Assembly (NCBI RefSeq): GCF_000764655.1
Contig: NZ_JRGL01000087.1
Location: forward strand, 1 to 64,000
Direction of reading: 5' to 3'
Length of the DNA: 64,000 nt
Source of the DNA: Aeromonas aquatica
GTDB lineage: Bacteria > Pseudomonadota > Gammaproteobacteria > Enterobacterales > Aeromonadaceae
The notes below the pieces were generated by a model. The model saw only the letters and a list, made by a program, of their open reading frames with translations. It did no database searches and was not told where the DNA came from. Below, one piece after another: positions 1-10,733 of this stretch (position 1 is its first letter; each line of letters starts with the position of its first letter). Position numbers and translations under genes: made by a program.

Positions 1-392
1 AAGCCGATTACTCGCTCACAGTGGATGCCTCCCTGCACCAGAAGCTGGGGCAATCCCTGCTGGTACAGGCCGGGCAGGAGGTGCATATCAAGGTGGGGGA
101 CAAGCTGGTGCTGGAGGCGGGGGCCGAGATCACCCTCAAGGGCGGTGGCAGCTTCGTGAAAGTGGATCCGAGCGGCATCAAGCTGGTGGGGCCCGCCATC
201 AAGCTCAATGCCGGCGGCAGCGCGGGTTCCGGTTCTGGCTGGGCAGGCAAGGCTCCGATCGTTCCCAAGGCGGTGGAAGTGGTCAAGGCGCCCGATGCGG
301 TAGAGCTGCTCAAAGCCATTCCCACCGAGAAGGCGATGGAGGCGCTGCTCAAGGAGCAGAAACCCATGGCGTTCTACCTCTTTTCTGAATAA
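1..392 (+). CDS. vgrG: VgrG spike protein of type VI secretion, C-terminal end only
   Basis: The reading frame is already open at the window edge (first full codon at position 3) and stops at 390-392, so only about the last 130 residues are visible. They show the short beta-strand repeats and the Gly/Ser-rich stretch ([13 protein letters not shown]) typical of the end of the VgrG needle, followed by an Ala/Lys/Glu-rich tail. VgrG trimers tip the T6SS tube and carry effectors. The next gene starts 9 bases after the stop behind a good Shine-Dalgarno (AAGGAG), so spike and effector are probably translated from one message. I cannot say which VgrG of the genome this is or whether it carries an extra effector domain. 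Confidence 0.8.
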   Translation, partial: ADYSLTVDASLHQKLGQSLLVQAGQEVHIKVGDKLVLEAGAEITLKGGGSFVKVDPSGIKLVGPAIKLNAGGSAGSGSGWAGKAPIVPKAVEVVKAPDAVELLKAIPTEKAMEALLKEQKPMAFYLFSE

Positions 393-401
393 GGAGAAAG
401 C

Positions 402-2780
402 ATGAAGTTTGCATTTCCCATCCTCACGGCCAAAGGGGAAGAGTTCAAGGACGCCAAGGCGCTGACAGCGTTGATCAATGGGGAAAAGTCAGGTCACTAT
501 CTGCTCGGCAATCACAACAAGTGGCACGGTGGCATTCATATCAGCGACAAGAGCGCCCCTTGGTGCAAGGATAAATACCCCGTCAGGGCCATCGCCGATG
601 GCAAGGTAGTGGCATTCAGGATGATGGAGGATTACCTGATCTCCGAATTCAAGGGAGAATCCCTGCGCTATTCCAACTGCTTCTGTCTGGTGCAGCATGA
701 ATATTGTGAAATGAATCCAGAGACAAAGGCGAAAAACGAGTTCACCTTCTATTCGCTCTATATGCACCTACTGCCTTGGCAGCATTATCAGAATACCGAG
801 AAACTGGTGCTGAAAAAGAACTGGAATGCCCGCAATTCGGTGCCCCATGCCAACCCTGATGAGGATCAGAAGCGTGCCGATGCGGCCTTGCCCCGCTTCG
901 CGCTACCCAAGGATACCGAGCTGGAAATAGACAGCGGTACCCCGCCGCAAAAAGGCATGGTAGGCGGCAAGGAGTATGACTTCATCAAGGTGACCATCAA
1001 GAGCCCGCTTTCCAGTACCCAAACAACAGAGGGTGAGAAAGCGGGGGTATTGGTCAGCGAAGGGAGTTCGGTCTGGATTGCCAATAGCCCGGATGCGGTG
1101 ACTTTTATCAAACCCAATCTGCCAAGTTGGCTATTCGATCAGATAGACGCCGAGTTGCTGACCAATATGGCTGGTCGGGCAGATCCCACTCCTGATAATG
1201 AGACTGGTCGTCTGATGGCCGGCAGTAGCAGCGTCTCCCTGCCAGCGGGCACCAAAGTGCAGTATGATGCGCACCAACTCGAATTTCATTGGGTGGGTGA
1301 CAAGGCGCGCAAGATGGCCAGATGCAAATATGTGATGCCGAGTGTGGACGGGGCGCCAGGAAGTTGTGGCTTGGCCTGGGTATGCGTGGAAGATGAATAT
1401 ATCAAGGTGAATGCGCGCGCACCGTCTCATCTTGGCGAGTTATATGTATTGTCTTCGCCGGTCGCCATCGCGGCGGGGGAGACCATCGGTTATCTCGGCC
1501 TGGTGGAAACACCGGGATCCCTGATGGGGGGAAAACAGAGCAAGCATCAGGTGCATCTTGAGGTCTTCACCCAGGATCCCAGACTGGACGATGTATTGTC
1601 CAACAAGGCCAATACAAAAGGCGGTGCTACCTATGCCAAGGTACCGGCAGAGCTTGTCTTGCATGAGAAGCAAAAACAGGATGGTAAAGATCAGTGGGTG
1701 AAGACCGAGGGCAAGAGCCTGGAAGATCTGATTGAATCGCCCATGCTGGAGAAAGATGACGCAAAGAAGGAATGGGTCTGCGTCTCGTCAGGAAAATATG
1801 TCGAGAAATCGCAAGTCGAGCTGCTGAGTCAACATGACTGGCTGAAGCTCGGTTTTAAAAAGATCGATGGCTCTGGCTCCGATGGCTATCTGGATCCCGA
1901 TGCGCCGCCTGCATTCTTTACCAATCTGGTAAAAAGTTTTGATACCGATGGCAATGGTGAACTTAGCAGTGAAGAGCTCCAGGCTGCACTGCAAAATAGC
2001 GGTAATGCCGATCAACTTCATAAGCTAATCGTCAAGCACCCCAGCGAGTGGTACGAAAAATCCTCGGCCAGCAGTTATCTATGGCTGGACAAGTTAATGG
2101 CCAAGATTGGTCTGCCCGATTTTGACCAACTGGTGGATCATGAAAAACAGCGGATCGATAAGCTGGAGTGGATGCAGAGTGCTGCCAAGTTAAAGTTTGA
2201 GAAGGAGATTTGGCATCTATACCCATTACTTTATTTGCAAACAAATTTAGTACCGACGTTAAGTGATGCTCGAGTTAGAGCTTTTATGAGAATGCTACGA
2301 GTAGGTGAAGGTACTATTGGAGATAAAGGATATGAAACGCTCTTTAGTGGCAAGTCATTTATAAAGGATTACAGTCGAGACTTTTCTGATCATCCTAGAA
2401 TAAAAATAAAATCTGGTAAGTTGATTTCCAGTGCGGCAGGGGCATACCAAGTAATGGGTTATACGTGGGATGACCCATCGATGGTTAAGGCTAGGAAAGA
2501 ATATAATGTAAATGACTTCTCTCCATTGTCCCAAGATATTTTTTGCCTTATCTTATTTAAGAAGAAAAGGGAAGGGACATTGGATAAAATAAGACGAGGT
2601 GAAATTGAGGGAGCATTAGATAAGTTAAGTTATGAGTGGGCAAGTCTTCCACCTGGCCGATATGGGCAACCATCAAAAACGATGGGAGAGGCATTGTCTA
2701 TTTTTGATCAATATTTAAAAGAAGAACTTGATGGAAAAACGGACTTAAAAATATCTTTTGGGGTGACAAATGAGTTTTAG
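402..2780 (+). CDS. tseP: T6SS cargo effector: M23-like peptidase/amidase plus EF-hand plus lysozyme-like domain (TseP type)
   Basis: Protein of 792 residues with no signal peptide, as expected for a T6SS effector. Residues about 38-48 contain an H-x-G-x-x-H cluster (KWHGGIH) and about 380-387 an H-x-x-H (HQVHLEV), the layout of M23-like zinc peptidoglycan hydrolases. Residues about 514-525 read like an EF-hand calcium loop (DTDGNGELSSEEL). From about 606 a lysozyme-like domain follows, with the likely catalytic Glu at about 636 (RVGEGT) and the phage-endolysin-like stretch SDHPR...SSAAGAYQV. A dual amidase/lysozyme effector, TseP, is known from Aeromonas dhakensis, and this matches its plan; the name is assigned from memory of that architecture. 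Codon use turns strongly AT-rich from about 2218, at the start of the lysozyme domain. The last 11 bases overlap the immunity gene. Confidence 0.82.
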   Translation: MKFAFPILTAKGEEFKDAKALTALINGEKSGHYLLGNHNKWHGGIHISDKSAPWCKDKYPVRAIADGKVVAFRMMEDYLISEFKGESLRYSNCFCLVQHEYCEMNPETKAKNEFTFYSLYMHLLPWQHYQNTEKLVLKKNWNARNSVPHANPDEDQKRADAALPRFALPKDTELEIDSGTPPQKGMVGGKEYDFIKVTIKSPLSSTQTTEGEKAGVLVSEGSSVWIANSPDAVTFIKPNLPSWLFDQIDAELLTNMAGRADPTPDNETGRLMAGSSSVSLPAGTKVQYDAHQLEFHWVGDKARKMARCKYVMPSVDGAPGSCGLAWVCVEDEYIKVNARAPSHLGELYVLSSPVAIAAGETIGYLGLVETPGSLMGGKQSKHQVHLEVFTQDPRLDDVLSNKANTKGGATYAKVPAELVLHEKQKQDGKDQWVKTEGKSLEDLIESPMLEKDDAKKEWVCVSSGKYVEKSQVELLSQHDWLKLGFKKIDGSGSDGYLDPDAPPAFFTNLVKSFDTDGNGELSSEELQAALQNSGNADQLHKLIVKHPSEWYEKSSASSYLWLDKLMAKIGLPDFDQLVDHEKQRIDKLEWMQSAAKLKFEKEIWHLYPLLYLQTNLVPTLSDARVRAFMRMLRVGEGTIGDKGYETLFSGKSFIKDYSRDFSDHPRIKIKSGKLISSAAGAYQVMGYTWDDPSMVKARKEYNVNDFSPLSQDIFCLILFKKKREGTLDKIRRGEIEGALDKLSYEWASLPPGRYGQPSKTMGEALSIFDQYLKEELDGKTDLKISFGVTNEF

Positions 2781-3195
2781 AATTTATTTTTTTATTTTTA
2801 CATTTTTATTTTCATTTAATGTTGGTGCCAATGAACGGTGGGCCATTGATTGTGAATCAGGAATAGGGAATATTCTTTTTAAGAATAAAGGTGAAGCGGA
2901 GATGATAGTTAACTCAAATCAAATTGTAGTGGGTGCTGCAGTAGTTCGGAATGATAATTCATTATCGTTTTTTCTTGAAGAACCACTTGATTTGGGGCGG
3001 GGAGGGATGATGCTTAATTGGGATGAATTTTCCAAGAAAAATGCTATTGCCGATGCTGTAATAAGTGGCGATAAGATGAAGTTATCATGGAAGGGCTTTT
3101 TCGAAAAAAATACATCAAAATATATATGGAAAGCAGACTCTGATTTTTCTGCGTTAAGTGATAAAAATTATATCGTCATAAATAAATGCGAGTGA
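2770..3195 (+). CDS. tsiP: Probable periplasmic immunity protein for the lysozyme effector (TsiP type)
   Basis: Protein of 141 residues starting with a clear Sec signal peptide (MSFRIYFFIFTFLFSFNVGA, then NERWAIDC), so the mature part is periplasmic, where the effector would act on neighbours or on self. It has two cysteines, near the mature N-terminus and three residues from the end (INKCE), that could form a disulfide. The ATG lies inside the last codons of the effector gene, so translation is coupled. It is as AT-rich as the lysozyme half of the effector, suggesting the toxin domain and its antidote moved together. The immunity role is inferred from position, signal peptide and size; the sequence itself shows no family I recognise. 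Confidence 0.65.
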   Translation: MSFRIYFFIFTFLFSFNVGANERWAIDCESGIGNILFKNKGEAEMIVNSNQIVVGAAVVRNDNSLSFFLEEPLDLGRGGMMLNWDEFSKKNAIADAVISGDKMKLSWKGFFEKNTSKYIWKADSDFSALSDKNYIVINKCE

Positions 3196-3228
3196 AATGT
3201 ATTTAACATCTCTTGATAGATTATAGAG

Positions 3229-3254
3229 GCACTGGCGATAGTCAGTGCTTTTTA
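3229..3254 (+). terminator. Rho-independent terminator after the effector-immunity pair
   Basis: A stem GCACTG/CAGTGC (3229-3234 with 3243-3248) is followed by a short T-rich run, 34 bases after the immunity stop codon. Confidence 0.6.
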
Positions 3255-3441
3255 TCACCTCAGATTGAATTATCCATGTAGTAGAAGCATTTCACTATAA
3301 TCGCTTAAATATAACAAGTCGATATCCTTTACTATCAATAACTTTAGTGAATTACATGAAATAATATAATATTACAAAGCGAATGTACGGGTGAGTGTAG
3401 GCATGAATAAATGAGGTTGTTTTGAAATTAAATACCCGTCT

Positions 3442-3907
3442 ATGCTCGTTTCTTTAGCAACACTTTCGTTAGCCGTTACATGCTAACGGAGAAGATAATA
3501 GCTTATGTCTATCTGATGAAATAAAAATAGCAGTATGTCATATAGATGAAAGAAAACAAAGGTTGGTGTCATTTTGTTTAGATAAGAATAAGCTGTCGAT
3601 TTGGTAAAAAAGATGCTGTGGAGTTGGTTTTAAATTTTGATGATAGAAACCAACTTCAACGATGGACTGATATGGGAACATATACTGTTTATTTTGGTTT
3701 TAAACGTGAATAATATTATATATTTGGTGTTCCGCAGAAAACACTGGATGCAAAGGCATTTCTTACTGTCAATAAAAGCAATGTTGAGTTAGATCTTGAT
3801 AATTTCTGTGTAAGCAATCCATTTGGCGAAAAAATATATCTAGTCATGCGATAATCGATATTGATGATAACGTAGTAAGAGATAATGAATTCAATTTCCC
3901 TAATTGA
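3442..3907 (+). pseudogene. Broken gene for a small exported protein, possibly a second immunity gene
   Basis: No frame is open throughout, but joining frames gives a continuous protein: a signal-peptide-like start (MLVSLATLSLAVTC, ATG at 3442), then after a frame change at about 3482 ANGEDNSLCLSDEIKIAVCH, then ...LVSFCLDKNKLSIW ending in a stop at 3605, then FGKKDAVELVLNFD..., then YYIFGVPQKTLDAKAFLTV..., and finally IIDIDDNVVRDNEFNFPN with a stop at 3905-3907. At least three or four small indels or stops are needed. Like the intact immunity gene it is AT-rich, has a leader and contains several cysteines. It may be a relic of an immunity or lysozyme-inhibitor gene left behind after effector exchange; that role is inference. 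Confidence 0.6.
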
Positions 3908-3931
3908 TTAGTGCCCTTGCTAGTGGTCTCG

Positions 3932-3960
3932 AACACCGGCTTCAAGCCGGTGTTTTTTTA
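3932..3960 (+). terminator. Strong Rho-independent terminator
   Basis: Perfect 9-bp stem AACACCGGC/GCCGGTGTT with a 5-base loop, followed by a run of T (3953-3959). It sits 25 bases after the end of the pseudogene and closes the T6SS block. Confidence 0.85.
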
Positions 3961-4478
3961 TGTCGTTTGAGTTCATGTCTTATTCGAGACCTATATCACA
4001 TTTGTTTTGAACAGTACCCTCCTACCCAGCCCCATAGGGGACCCTCCTAAACATTCTTGATCGGGGCGATAGAAGGCCATTATAGAGGTCTATATGAGGC
4101 TCTTTATATCACCTCTAGGATCGTGCTTCATTTCAAGCCTTAACCTCGTTCAGCTAACATCGATTTTTTGATTAATTAATTCAGGGTTTTGTGACTTCTG
4201 GTTGCGATCACACCGGGCACTACTGATCTCGGAATTGCGACCAGAATCGGACAGGGGCTAATAACAGCTGCGAATGATAAATGCTGTGACAACGCTTTCA
4301 TTTTAAACCACCGAATGCCGGGAATAGGCCGAAGTTTAAATGTGGTTAATTCATGATTGTCATAAATTAACCCTTAATGGGTAATTTTTGTTTGAGAATG
4401 ATTTTCGATAACTCATTGCTGTGTATGGCTTTTTTAGAAACACTTGATGAGTTTTATCGGCGGCTAATGTCCCTTGAC
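3961..4478. other. Non-coding spacer between the T6SS block and hyb operon, with inverted repeats
   Basis: No credible gene is present. Two dyads stand out. TAGAGGT (4083-4089) pairs with ACCTCTA (4111-4117), each flanked inside by ATAT. TTCTGGTTGCGA (4196-4207) is a 10/12 inverted match to TTGCGACCAGAA (4235-4246). The spacing suits DNA-binding dimers or a hairpin, but I cannot assign a regulator. The promoter of the hyb operon follows directly. Confidence 0.4.
4394..4412. promoter_or_regulatory. Possible Fur box upstream of hybO
   Basis: GAGAATGATTTTCGATAAC matches 14 of 19 positions of the Fur consensus GATAATGATTATCATTATC. It lies about 70 bases upstream of the FNR site, too far for simple occlusion of the polymerase. 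Iron control of an iron-rich hydrogenase would make sense, but a 14/19 match in AT-rich DNA can arise by chance. Confidence 0.3.
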
Positions 4479-4520
4479 TTGATAGAGATCAACATACAGA
4501 GCGAAGGGGAGGCATAGCAT
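4479..4520 (+). promoter_or_regulatory. FNR-dependent class II promoter of the hyb operon
   Basis: TTGAT-AGAG-ATCAA (4479-4492) is a perfect FNR consensus. Its centre (4485.5) is 41.5 bases upstream of a start site predicted near 4527, and TAGCAT (4515-4520) sits where the -10 element should be, the geometry of an FNR class II activated promoter. This predicts anaerobic induction of hybOABCDE. Confidence 0.7.
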
Positions 4521-4571
4521 TCCCGCCATTAAGCATTTGTCAAACAATGCTCACTGACGGGAATAAAAAGA

Positions 4572-5705
4572 ATGGTCGAGGATACATTTTTATCGGCTCA
4601 TGGAATTAATCGCCGTGATTTTATGAAATTGTGCGCCGGGATGGCCGCAACCCTGGGGTTAAGCCAGAATGCCGTGGCCAAGATGGCCACCGCACTCACC
4701 AGTCCCGAGCGGCCTCCGGTGATCTGGATTGGGGCGCAGGAGTGTACCGGTTGTACCGAGTCGCTGCTGCGCGCCACTCACCCCACCATCGAGAACCTGA
4801 TCCTCAACACCATTTCGCTGGAGTACCACGAGGTGCTTTCGGCGGCCTTTGGTCATCAGGCGGAAGAGAACAAGCACAACGCCATCAAGCGTTATAAAGG
4901 CAAGTATGTGCTGGTGGTGGATGGCTCCATTCCGCTCAAGGATGGGGGTGTCTACTGCATGGTGGCCGGCGAGCCCATCGTCGATCACATCCGCCGTGCG
5001 GCTGCCGATGCGGCCGCCGTCATCGCCATCGGCTCCTGCTCCGCCTGGGGGGGGGTGCCCGCCAGCGGCAGCAATCCCACCGGGGCCGTCAGCCTGGAGG
5101 AGGCGCTCGGCAATATCGGCACCCCTCTCATCAATATTCCCGGCTGCCCGCCGAACCCCCATAACTTCCTCACCACGGTCGCCTACTACATCACCTACGG
5201 CAAGTTGCCGGCGCTGGATGCCAAGAAGCGGCCGTTGTTTGCCTATGAGCGGCTCATCCACGAGAACTGCGAGCGTCGCCCGCACTTCGATGCCGGCCGC
5301 TTCGCCAAGGAATTTGGGGACGAAGGCCACCGGCAGGGCTGGTGTCTTTATCACCTTGGTTGCAAGGGGCCCGAGACCTACGGCAACTGCTCGACCCTGG
5401 AGTTCTGCGACGTGGGCGGCGGCATCTGGCCGGTTGGGATCGGTCACCCTTGCTACGGCTGCAACGAGCAGGGGGTCGGCTTTAGCAAGGGGATCTTCCA
5501 GCTCGCCAAGGTGGAGAATCCCACCCCGCGAGTAGAGAAACCCGACGTGGCCATCCAGGAGGGGGGGCATGTGTCGCCCACGGCCACCGGCCTCATCGGC
5601 GGCGCCCTCGGGGCGCTGGCGGGGGTCAGCCTGATGACGGTGCGTGAACTCGGTCGCCAGCAGAAACGCCACGAAGACGGGCAGCACCCATCACGGGAGG
5701 AGTGA
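4572..5705 (+). CDS. hybO: Hydrogenase 2 small subunit (FeS electron-transfer subunit)
   Basis: The 377-residue protein carries electrons from the NiFe site of HybC to HybA through three FeS clusters. The N-terminus has a twin-arginine signal (NRRDFMK at residues 13-19), so the folded HybO-HybC pair is exported by Tat. Cluster ligands are visible as ECTGCTES (proximal), [14 protein letters not shown], then H..C..C in HENCERR and CLYHLGCKG, and the distal/medial CYGC region. A C-terminal hydrophobic helix ([16 protein letters not shown]) anchors it facing the periplasm. It is the first gene of the hyb operon, 80 bases after the FNR site. The Shine-Dalgarno is weak (AAAAAG). Its stop overlaps the next gene's start region. 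Confidence 0.95.
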   Translation: MVEDTFLSAHGINRRDFMKLCAGMAATLGLSQNAVAKMATALTSPERPPVIWIGAQECTGCTESLLRATHPTIENLILNTISLEYHEVLSAAFGHQAEENKHNAIKRYKGKYVLVVDGSIPLKDGGVYCMVAGEPIVDHIRRAAADAAAVIAIGSCSAWGGVPASGSNPTGAVSLEEALGNIGTPLINIPGCPPNPHNFLTTVAYYITYGKLPALDAKKRPLFAYERLIHENCERRPHFDAGRFAKEFGDEGHRQGWCLYHLGCKGPETYGNCSTLEFCDVGGGIWPVGIGHPCYGCNEQGVGFSKGIFQLAKVENPTPRVEKPDVAIQEGGHVSPTATGLIGGALGALAGVSLMTVRELGRQQKRHEDGQHPSREE

Positions 5706-5707
5706 CC

Positions 5708-6727
5708 GTGAACAGACGCAACTTCCTGAAATTTGCCTCCGTCGGTGCGCTGGCGGCGGGCACTACTGTGCCGGGTACGGCGCTGGCGGCGGCCAAGAAC
5801 AAGCCGCCCATTCCCGGGTCGCTGGGCATGCTCTACGACTCCACCCTCTGCGTCGGCTGCCAGGCCTGCGTGGCCGAGTGTCAGCGGCTCAACGGCAACC
5901 CGGCCAGTCCGGCCGGTGAGCAGACCTGGTCCAACAACGACAAACTGACGCCCTACACCAACAACATCATTCAGGTGTGGAAGAGCGGAACGGGGGAGCG
6001 CAAGGATCAGCTGGTGGATGGCTATGCCTACATCAAGAAGCAGTGCATGCACTGCGTCGATCCCAACTGCGTCTCCGTCTGTCCGGTGCAGGCCCTCAAG
6101 AAGGATCCCAAGACCGGCATAGTTCACTACGACCCGGATGTCTGCACCGGATGCCGCTACTGCATGGTGGGCTGCCCGTTCGACGTGCCCAAGTACGACT
6201 ACGACAACCCGCTCGGCGCCATCCACAAGTGCGAGCTGTGCAACCAGAAGGGGCTTGCGCGCATCGATCAGGGCAAGCTGCCCGGCTGTGTCGAGGTCTG
6301 TCCCACCGGCGCCGTCATCTTCGGTACCCGCGAGGATCTGATGGCCGAGGCCAGGCGCCGTCTGCTGGCGACCCCCGGCAGCGAGTACGTCTACCCGCGC
6401 CAGACGCTCACCGCCAACGATCCCTATCGCCACCAGGTGCCGAGCTATCAGCCCTATGTCTATGGCGAGAAGGAGGGGGGCGGCACCCAGGTGCTGGTGC
6501 TGGCCGGGGTGCCTTATACCAAGCTCGACATGCCGGACTTGCCGGAGCTCTCCTCCGGCGCCCGCTCCGAGCACATCCAGCACACCCTCTACAAGGGGAT
6601 GGTGCTGCCTCTGGTGGTGCTGACTGGTCTCTCCGTGCTGATCCGGCGCAATGCCAAGAAACACGAACAGGATCATGACCAGGAGCCTGGGCAAGGAAAA
6701 GAGAAGGGAGGCGACGACCATGAGTGA
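5708..6727 (+). CDS. hybA: Hydrogenase 2 periplasmic ferredoxin-like subunit
   Basis: Protein of 339 residues with a twin-arginine leader (MNRRNFLKF) and four cysteine groups for 4Fe-4S clusters: [11 protein letters not shown] (residues 48-58), [26 protein letters not shown], and CELCNQ...CVEVCP. It passes electrons between HybO and the quinone-reactive membrane subunit HybB. A single hydrophobic helix near the C-terminus ([16 protein letters not shown]) tethers it. I chose the GTG at 5708 rather than the GTG at 5702 because a strong GGGAGG lies about 7 bases before it and the protein then begins MNRRNF like other HybA proteins. A charged tail follows the helix. Confidence 0.92.
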   Translation: MNRRNFLKFASVGALAAGTTVPGTALAAAKNKPPIPGSLGMLYDSTLCVGCQACVAECQRLNGNPASPAGEQTWSNNDKLTPYTNNIIQVWKSGTGERKDQLVDGYAYIKKQCMHCVDPNCVSVCPVQALKKDPKTGIVHYDPDVCTGCRYCMVGCPFDVPKYDYDNPLGAIHKCELCNQKGLARIDQGKLPGCVEVCPTGAVIFGTREDLMAEARRRLLATPGSEYVYPRQTLTANDPYRHQVPSYQPYVYGEKEGGGTQVLVLAGVPYTKLDMPDLPELSSGARSEHIQHTLYKGMVLPLVVLTGLSVLIRRNAKKHEQDHDQEPGQGKEKGGDDHE

Positions 6728-7903
6728 ACATAAAGCCCGTCCGCTCGGCGGCAAGCTGGTCAGCTGGCCGGTCATCGTGCTGGCGCCTTTCGTCGTCCTG
6801 TGCGGCATCCTGATCTTGAAGCGCCTCATCTTCGGGTTGGGCTCGGTGACGGACTTGAACGGCGGCTACCCCTGGGGGCTCTGGATCTCCTTTGATCTGC
6901 TGATCGGGACAGGGTTTGCCTGCGGTGGCTGGGCCCTGGCCTGGGCCGTCTACGTCTTCAACAAGGGCGAATATCACCCTCTGGTGCGACCGGCGCTCTT
7001 GGCCAGCCTGTTTGGCTATTCCCTCGGCGGTCTCTCCATCACCATAGACGTGGGCCGTTACTGGAACCTGCCTTACTTCTACATTCCGGGTTTCTTCAAC
7101 ACCTCCTCGGTGCTGTTCGAGACGGCGGTCTGCATGACCATCTACATAGGGGTCATGGCGCTGGAGTTTGCCCCCGTGCTGATGGAGAAGTTCGGCTGGA
7201 AGGTCTCCCTTGCGCGGATCAACAAGGTCATGTTCTTCATCCTGGCGCTGGGGGCCCTGCTGCCCACCATGCACCAGTCCTCCATGGGATCCCTGATGAT
7301 AGTGGCGGGGGAGAAGATACATCCGCTCTGGCAAAGCTATGAGCTGCTGCCGGTCTTCTCCTTGCTGACCGCCTTCATCATGGGTTTCTCCATAGTGGTG
7401 TTCGAAGGCTCCCTGGTGCAAGCCGGGCTCGCGGGGCGCGGCCCCAACGAGAAGCCGCTGTTCTACAAGCTGACCCAGGTGATCGACATCTTCCTGATCC
7501 TGTTTGTGGCGCTGCGCTTTGCCGAGATCGTCATCAACGACAAGTCGGAGTACCTCTCCGAGTTCAACCGCTACGCCGTCATGTTCTGGAGCGAGATCGC
7601 GCTGATGATCTTCCCGCTGCTGGTGTTCCATTGGGACAAGAGCCGCCGGGATTCCCGCATGTTGTTCCTGGGGGCCCTCAGCATGCTGCTGGGCGCCGCC
7701 CTCTGGCGACTGGACTACTCACTGCTCGCCTTCAATCCAGGCAATGGCTATCACTACTTCCCCAGTGCCGAAGAGGTGCTGATCTCCCTTGGCTTCGTTG
7801 CCATCGAGGTCTGTGCCTATCTGCTGCTGATCCGGCTGTTACCGGTGCTGCCATCGCTTGAACGTGTTCACCAAGATTATCAGGCCCAAGGGAAAGTCAA
7901 CGT

Positions 7904-7907
<4 letters not shown>
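6720..7907 (+). CDS. hybB: Hydrogenase 2 integral membrane subunit, NrfD family
   Basis: Protein of 395 residues, nearly all hydrophobic helices (about ten), of the NrfD/PsrC-like quinone-interacting family. It links the periplasmic HybO-HybA-HybC unit to the quinone pool. The open frame extends back to 6651, but the ATG at 6720 is preceded by AGGGAGG and yields [11 protein letters not shown], matching the usual length (E. coli about 392). It overlaps the end of hybA by 8 bases and the start of hybC by ATGA, so the operon is tightly coupled. Confidence 0.93.
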
Positions 7908-9606
<1,699 letters not shown>

Positions 9607-9607
<1 letters not shown>

Positions 9608-10137
9608 TGAACACCTTGATCCTGGGGGTCGGCAACCTGCTGCTGAGCGACGAGGCCGTCGGGGTGCGCATCGTCGAGGCGCTGGAGCGCGAATACCGTT
9701 TCGCCCCCGGCATCGACTTGCTCGATGGCGGCACCGCCGGCATGGAGCTGCTGGAGGAGATGGCGAACCGCGACCACCTCATACTGGTGGACGCGGTGCG
9801 CAGCGGCAATCCGCCCGGCACCGTCGTCACCCTGAAGGATGAGGAGATCCCGACCCTGTTTGGCCGCAAGATCTCCCCCCATCAGCTCGGGCTGGCGGAC
9901 GTGCTGTCGGCGCTGCACATGACCGGGGAGTCGCCCAGGCGGCTCAGCCTGATCGGGGTCGAGCCAGAATCCCTCGAACCCCGCATCGGCCTCACCTCTG
10001 TGGTGGCGGCGGCGATGGGGGAGGCGAGGGCGCGGATCCTGAACCTGCTGGCCGAGGCCGGTTGCCCGGCCATTCCCCTTTCCGAACAGGAAAGGGCCGC
10101 ACGAGAGCAGGAGGGCGCATGGCGCAACCCCATCTGA
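9607..10137 (+). CDS. hybD: Hydrogenase 2 maturation endopeptidase
   Basis: Protein of 176 residues of the HybD/HoxW peptidase family (M52-like), which cuts the C-terminal tail of the HybC precursor. GVGNLLLSDEAVGVR (Glu/Asp nickel ligand), LVDAV (Asp) and SPHQLG (His) are the expected metal-sensing residues. Its ATG shares the A of the hybC stop (TGATG). The C-terminus is a little longer than in E. coli and hydrophilic, and it overlaps hybE by 19 bases. Confidence 0.93.
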
Positions 10138-10628
10138 CCGAGGCAGCGGACGCGGTGGAGAAGCTTGCGGGTTTTGCCGCCGATCCCGCCCCCCTGCTGG
10201 TGGCCCAGTACGAGCGCATCGCCCGCGAGCAGATGGCCGATCTGCCCTTCTACCACTCCGCCATGCCCATAGTGGCCGAGTGCGTGTTGTTCGAAGATCA
10301 GTGGCTCGGCTGCGTGCTCACCCCCTGGATGCTGAGCGTGGTGGTGTTGCCCGGACCGGATCAGCGCTGGCCAAGGCGCGGCAGCGGCGAGCGGCTCGCC
10401 CTGCAACTGCCCTGTGGTGACATGACCTTCATGGTGGGGGAGCTGCCCGAAATAGGCCAGATGCTCGCCTGCTCGCTGATGTCGCCGCTCGACCCGCACC
10501 TGGAGGCCGAGACGGGCAGGGCGCTGGTGGCCAGCACCCTCAGGATGCTGCACTCCCTGCCGCTGCAACAGGGCACAGGGGCGGTGGATCTGGGGCGCAG
10601 GCGGCTGTTTGGCGCGAGAGAGCGCTAG
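10119..10628 (+). CDS. hybE: Hydrogenase 2 assembly chaperone HybE-like
   Basis: Protein of 169 residues. In E. coli, HybE binds the small subunit precursor and delays Tat export until both subunits are ready. FEDQWLGCVLTPWMLSVVVLPGP and LPCGDMTF are typical of the HybE family. The open frame begins earlier (10062), but the ATG at 10119 has AGGAGGG just before it and overlaps the hybD end. It is the last gene of the operon. The C-terminal part is Arg-rich (GRRRLFGARER). Confidence 0.88.
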   Translation: MAQPHLTEAADAVEKLAGFAADPAPLLVAQYERIAREQMADLPFYHSAMPIVAECVLFEDQWLGCVLTPWMLSVVVLPGPDQRWPRRGSGERLALQLPCGDMTFMVGELPEIGQMLACSLMSPLDPHLEAETGRALVASTLRMLHSLPLQQGTGAVDLGRRRLFGARER

Positions 10629-10655
10629 CCTGCCGGCACCGGCAAAGATAGACAT

Positions 10656-10684
10656 GGGGCCCATCAGGCCCCTCATTCGCTTTT
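10656..10684 (+). terminator. Hairpin between hyb and nik operons
   Basis: GGGGCC/GGCCCC stem (10656-10661 with 10667-10672) and a weak T run at 10681-10684. It probably ends or reduces hyb transcription before nikA. Confidence 0.45.
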
Positions 10685-10733
10685 AGTGGTGGCCACTTTT
10701 CTTCCCGGGTGGCAGCAAGAGACGAGAACATTG

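Noticed and set aside
4659-5687. Long ORFs antisense to hybO, hybC, nikA, hycC and others
   Set aside because: Such frames are expected in GC-rich genes opposite a well-supported coding strand; none shows a start site or family motif.
10629-10733. A NikR operator upstream of nikA
   Set aside because: I looked for the GTATGA-N16-TCATAC pattern and saw no convincing match.
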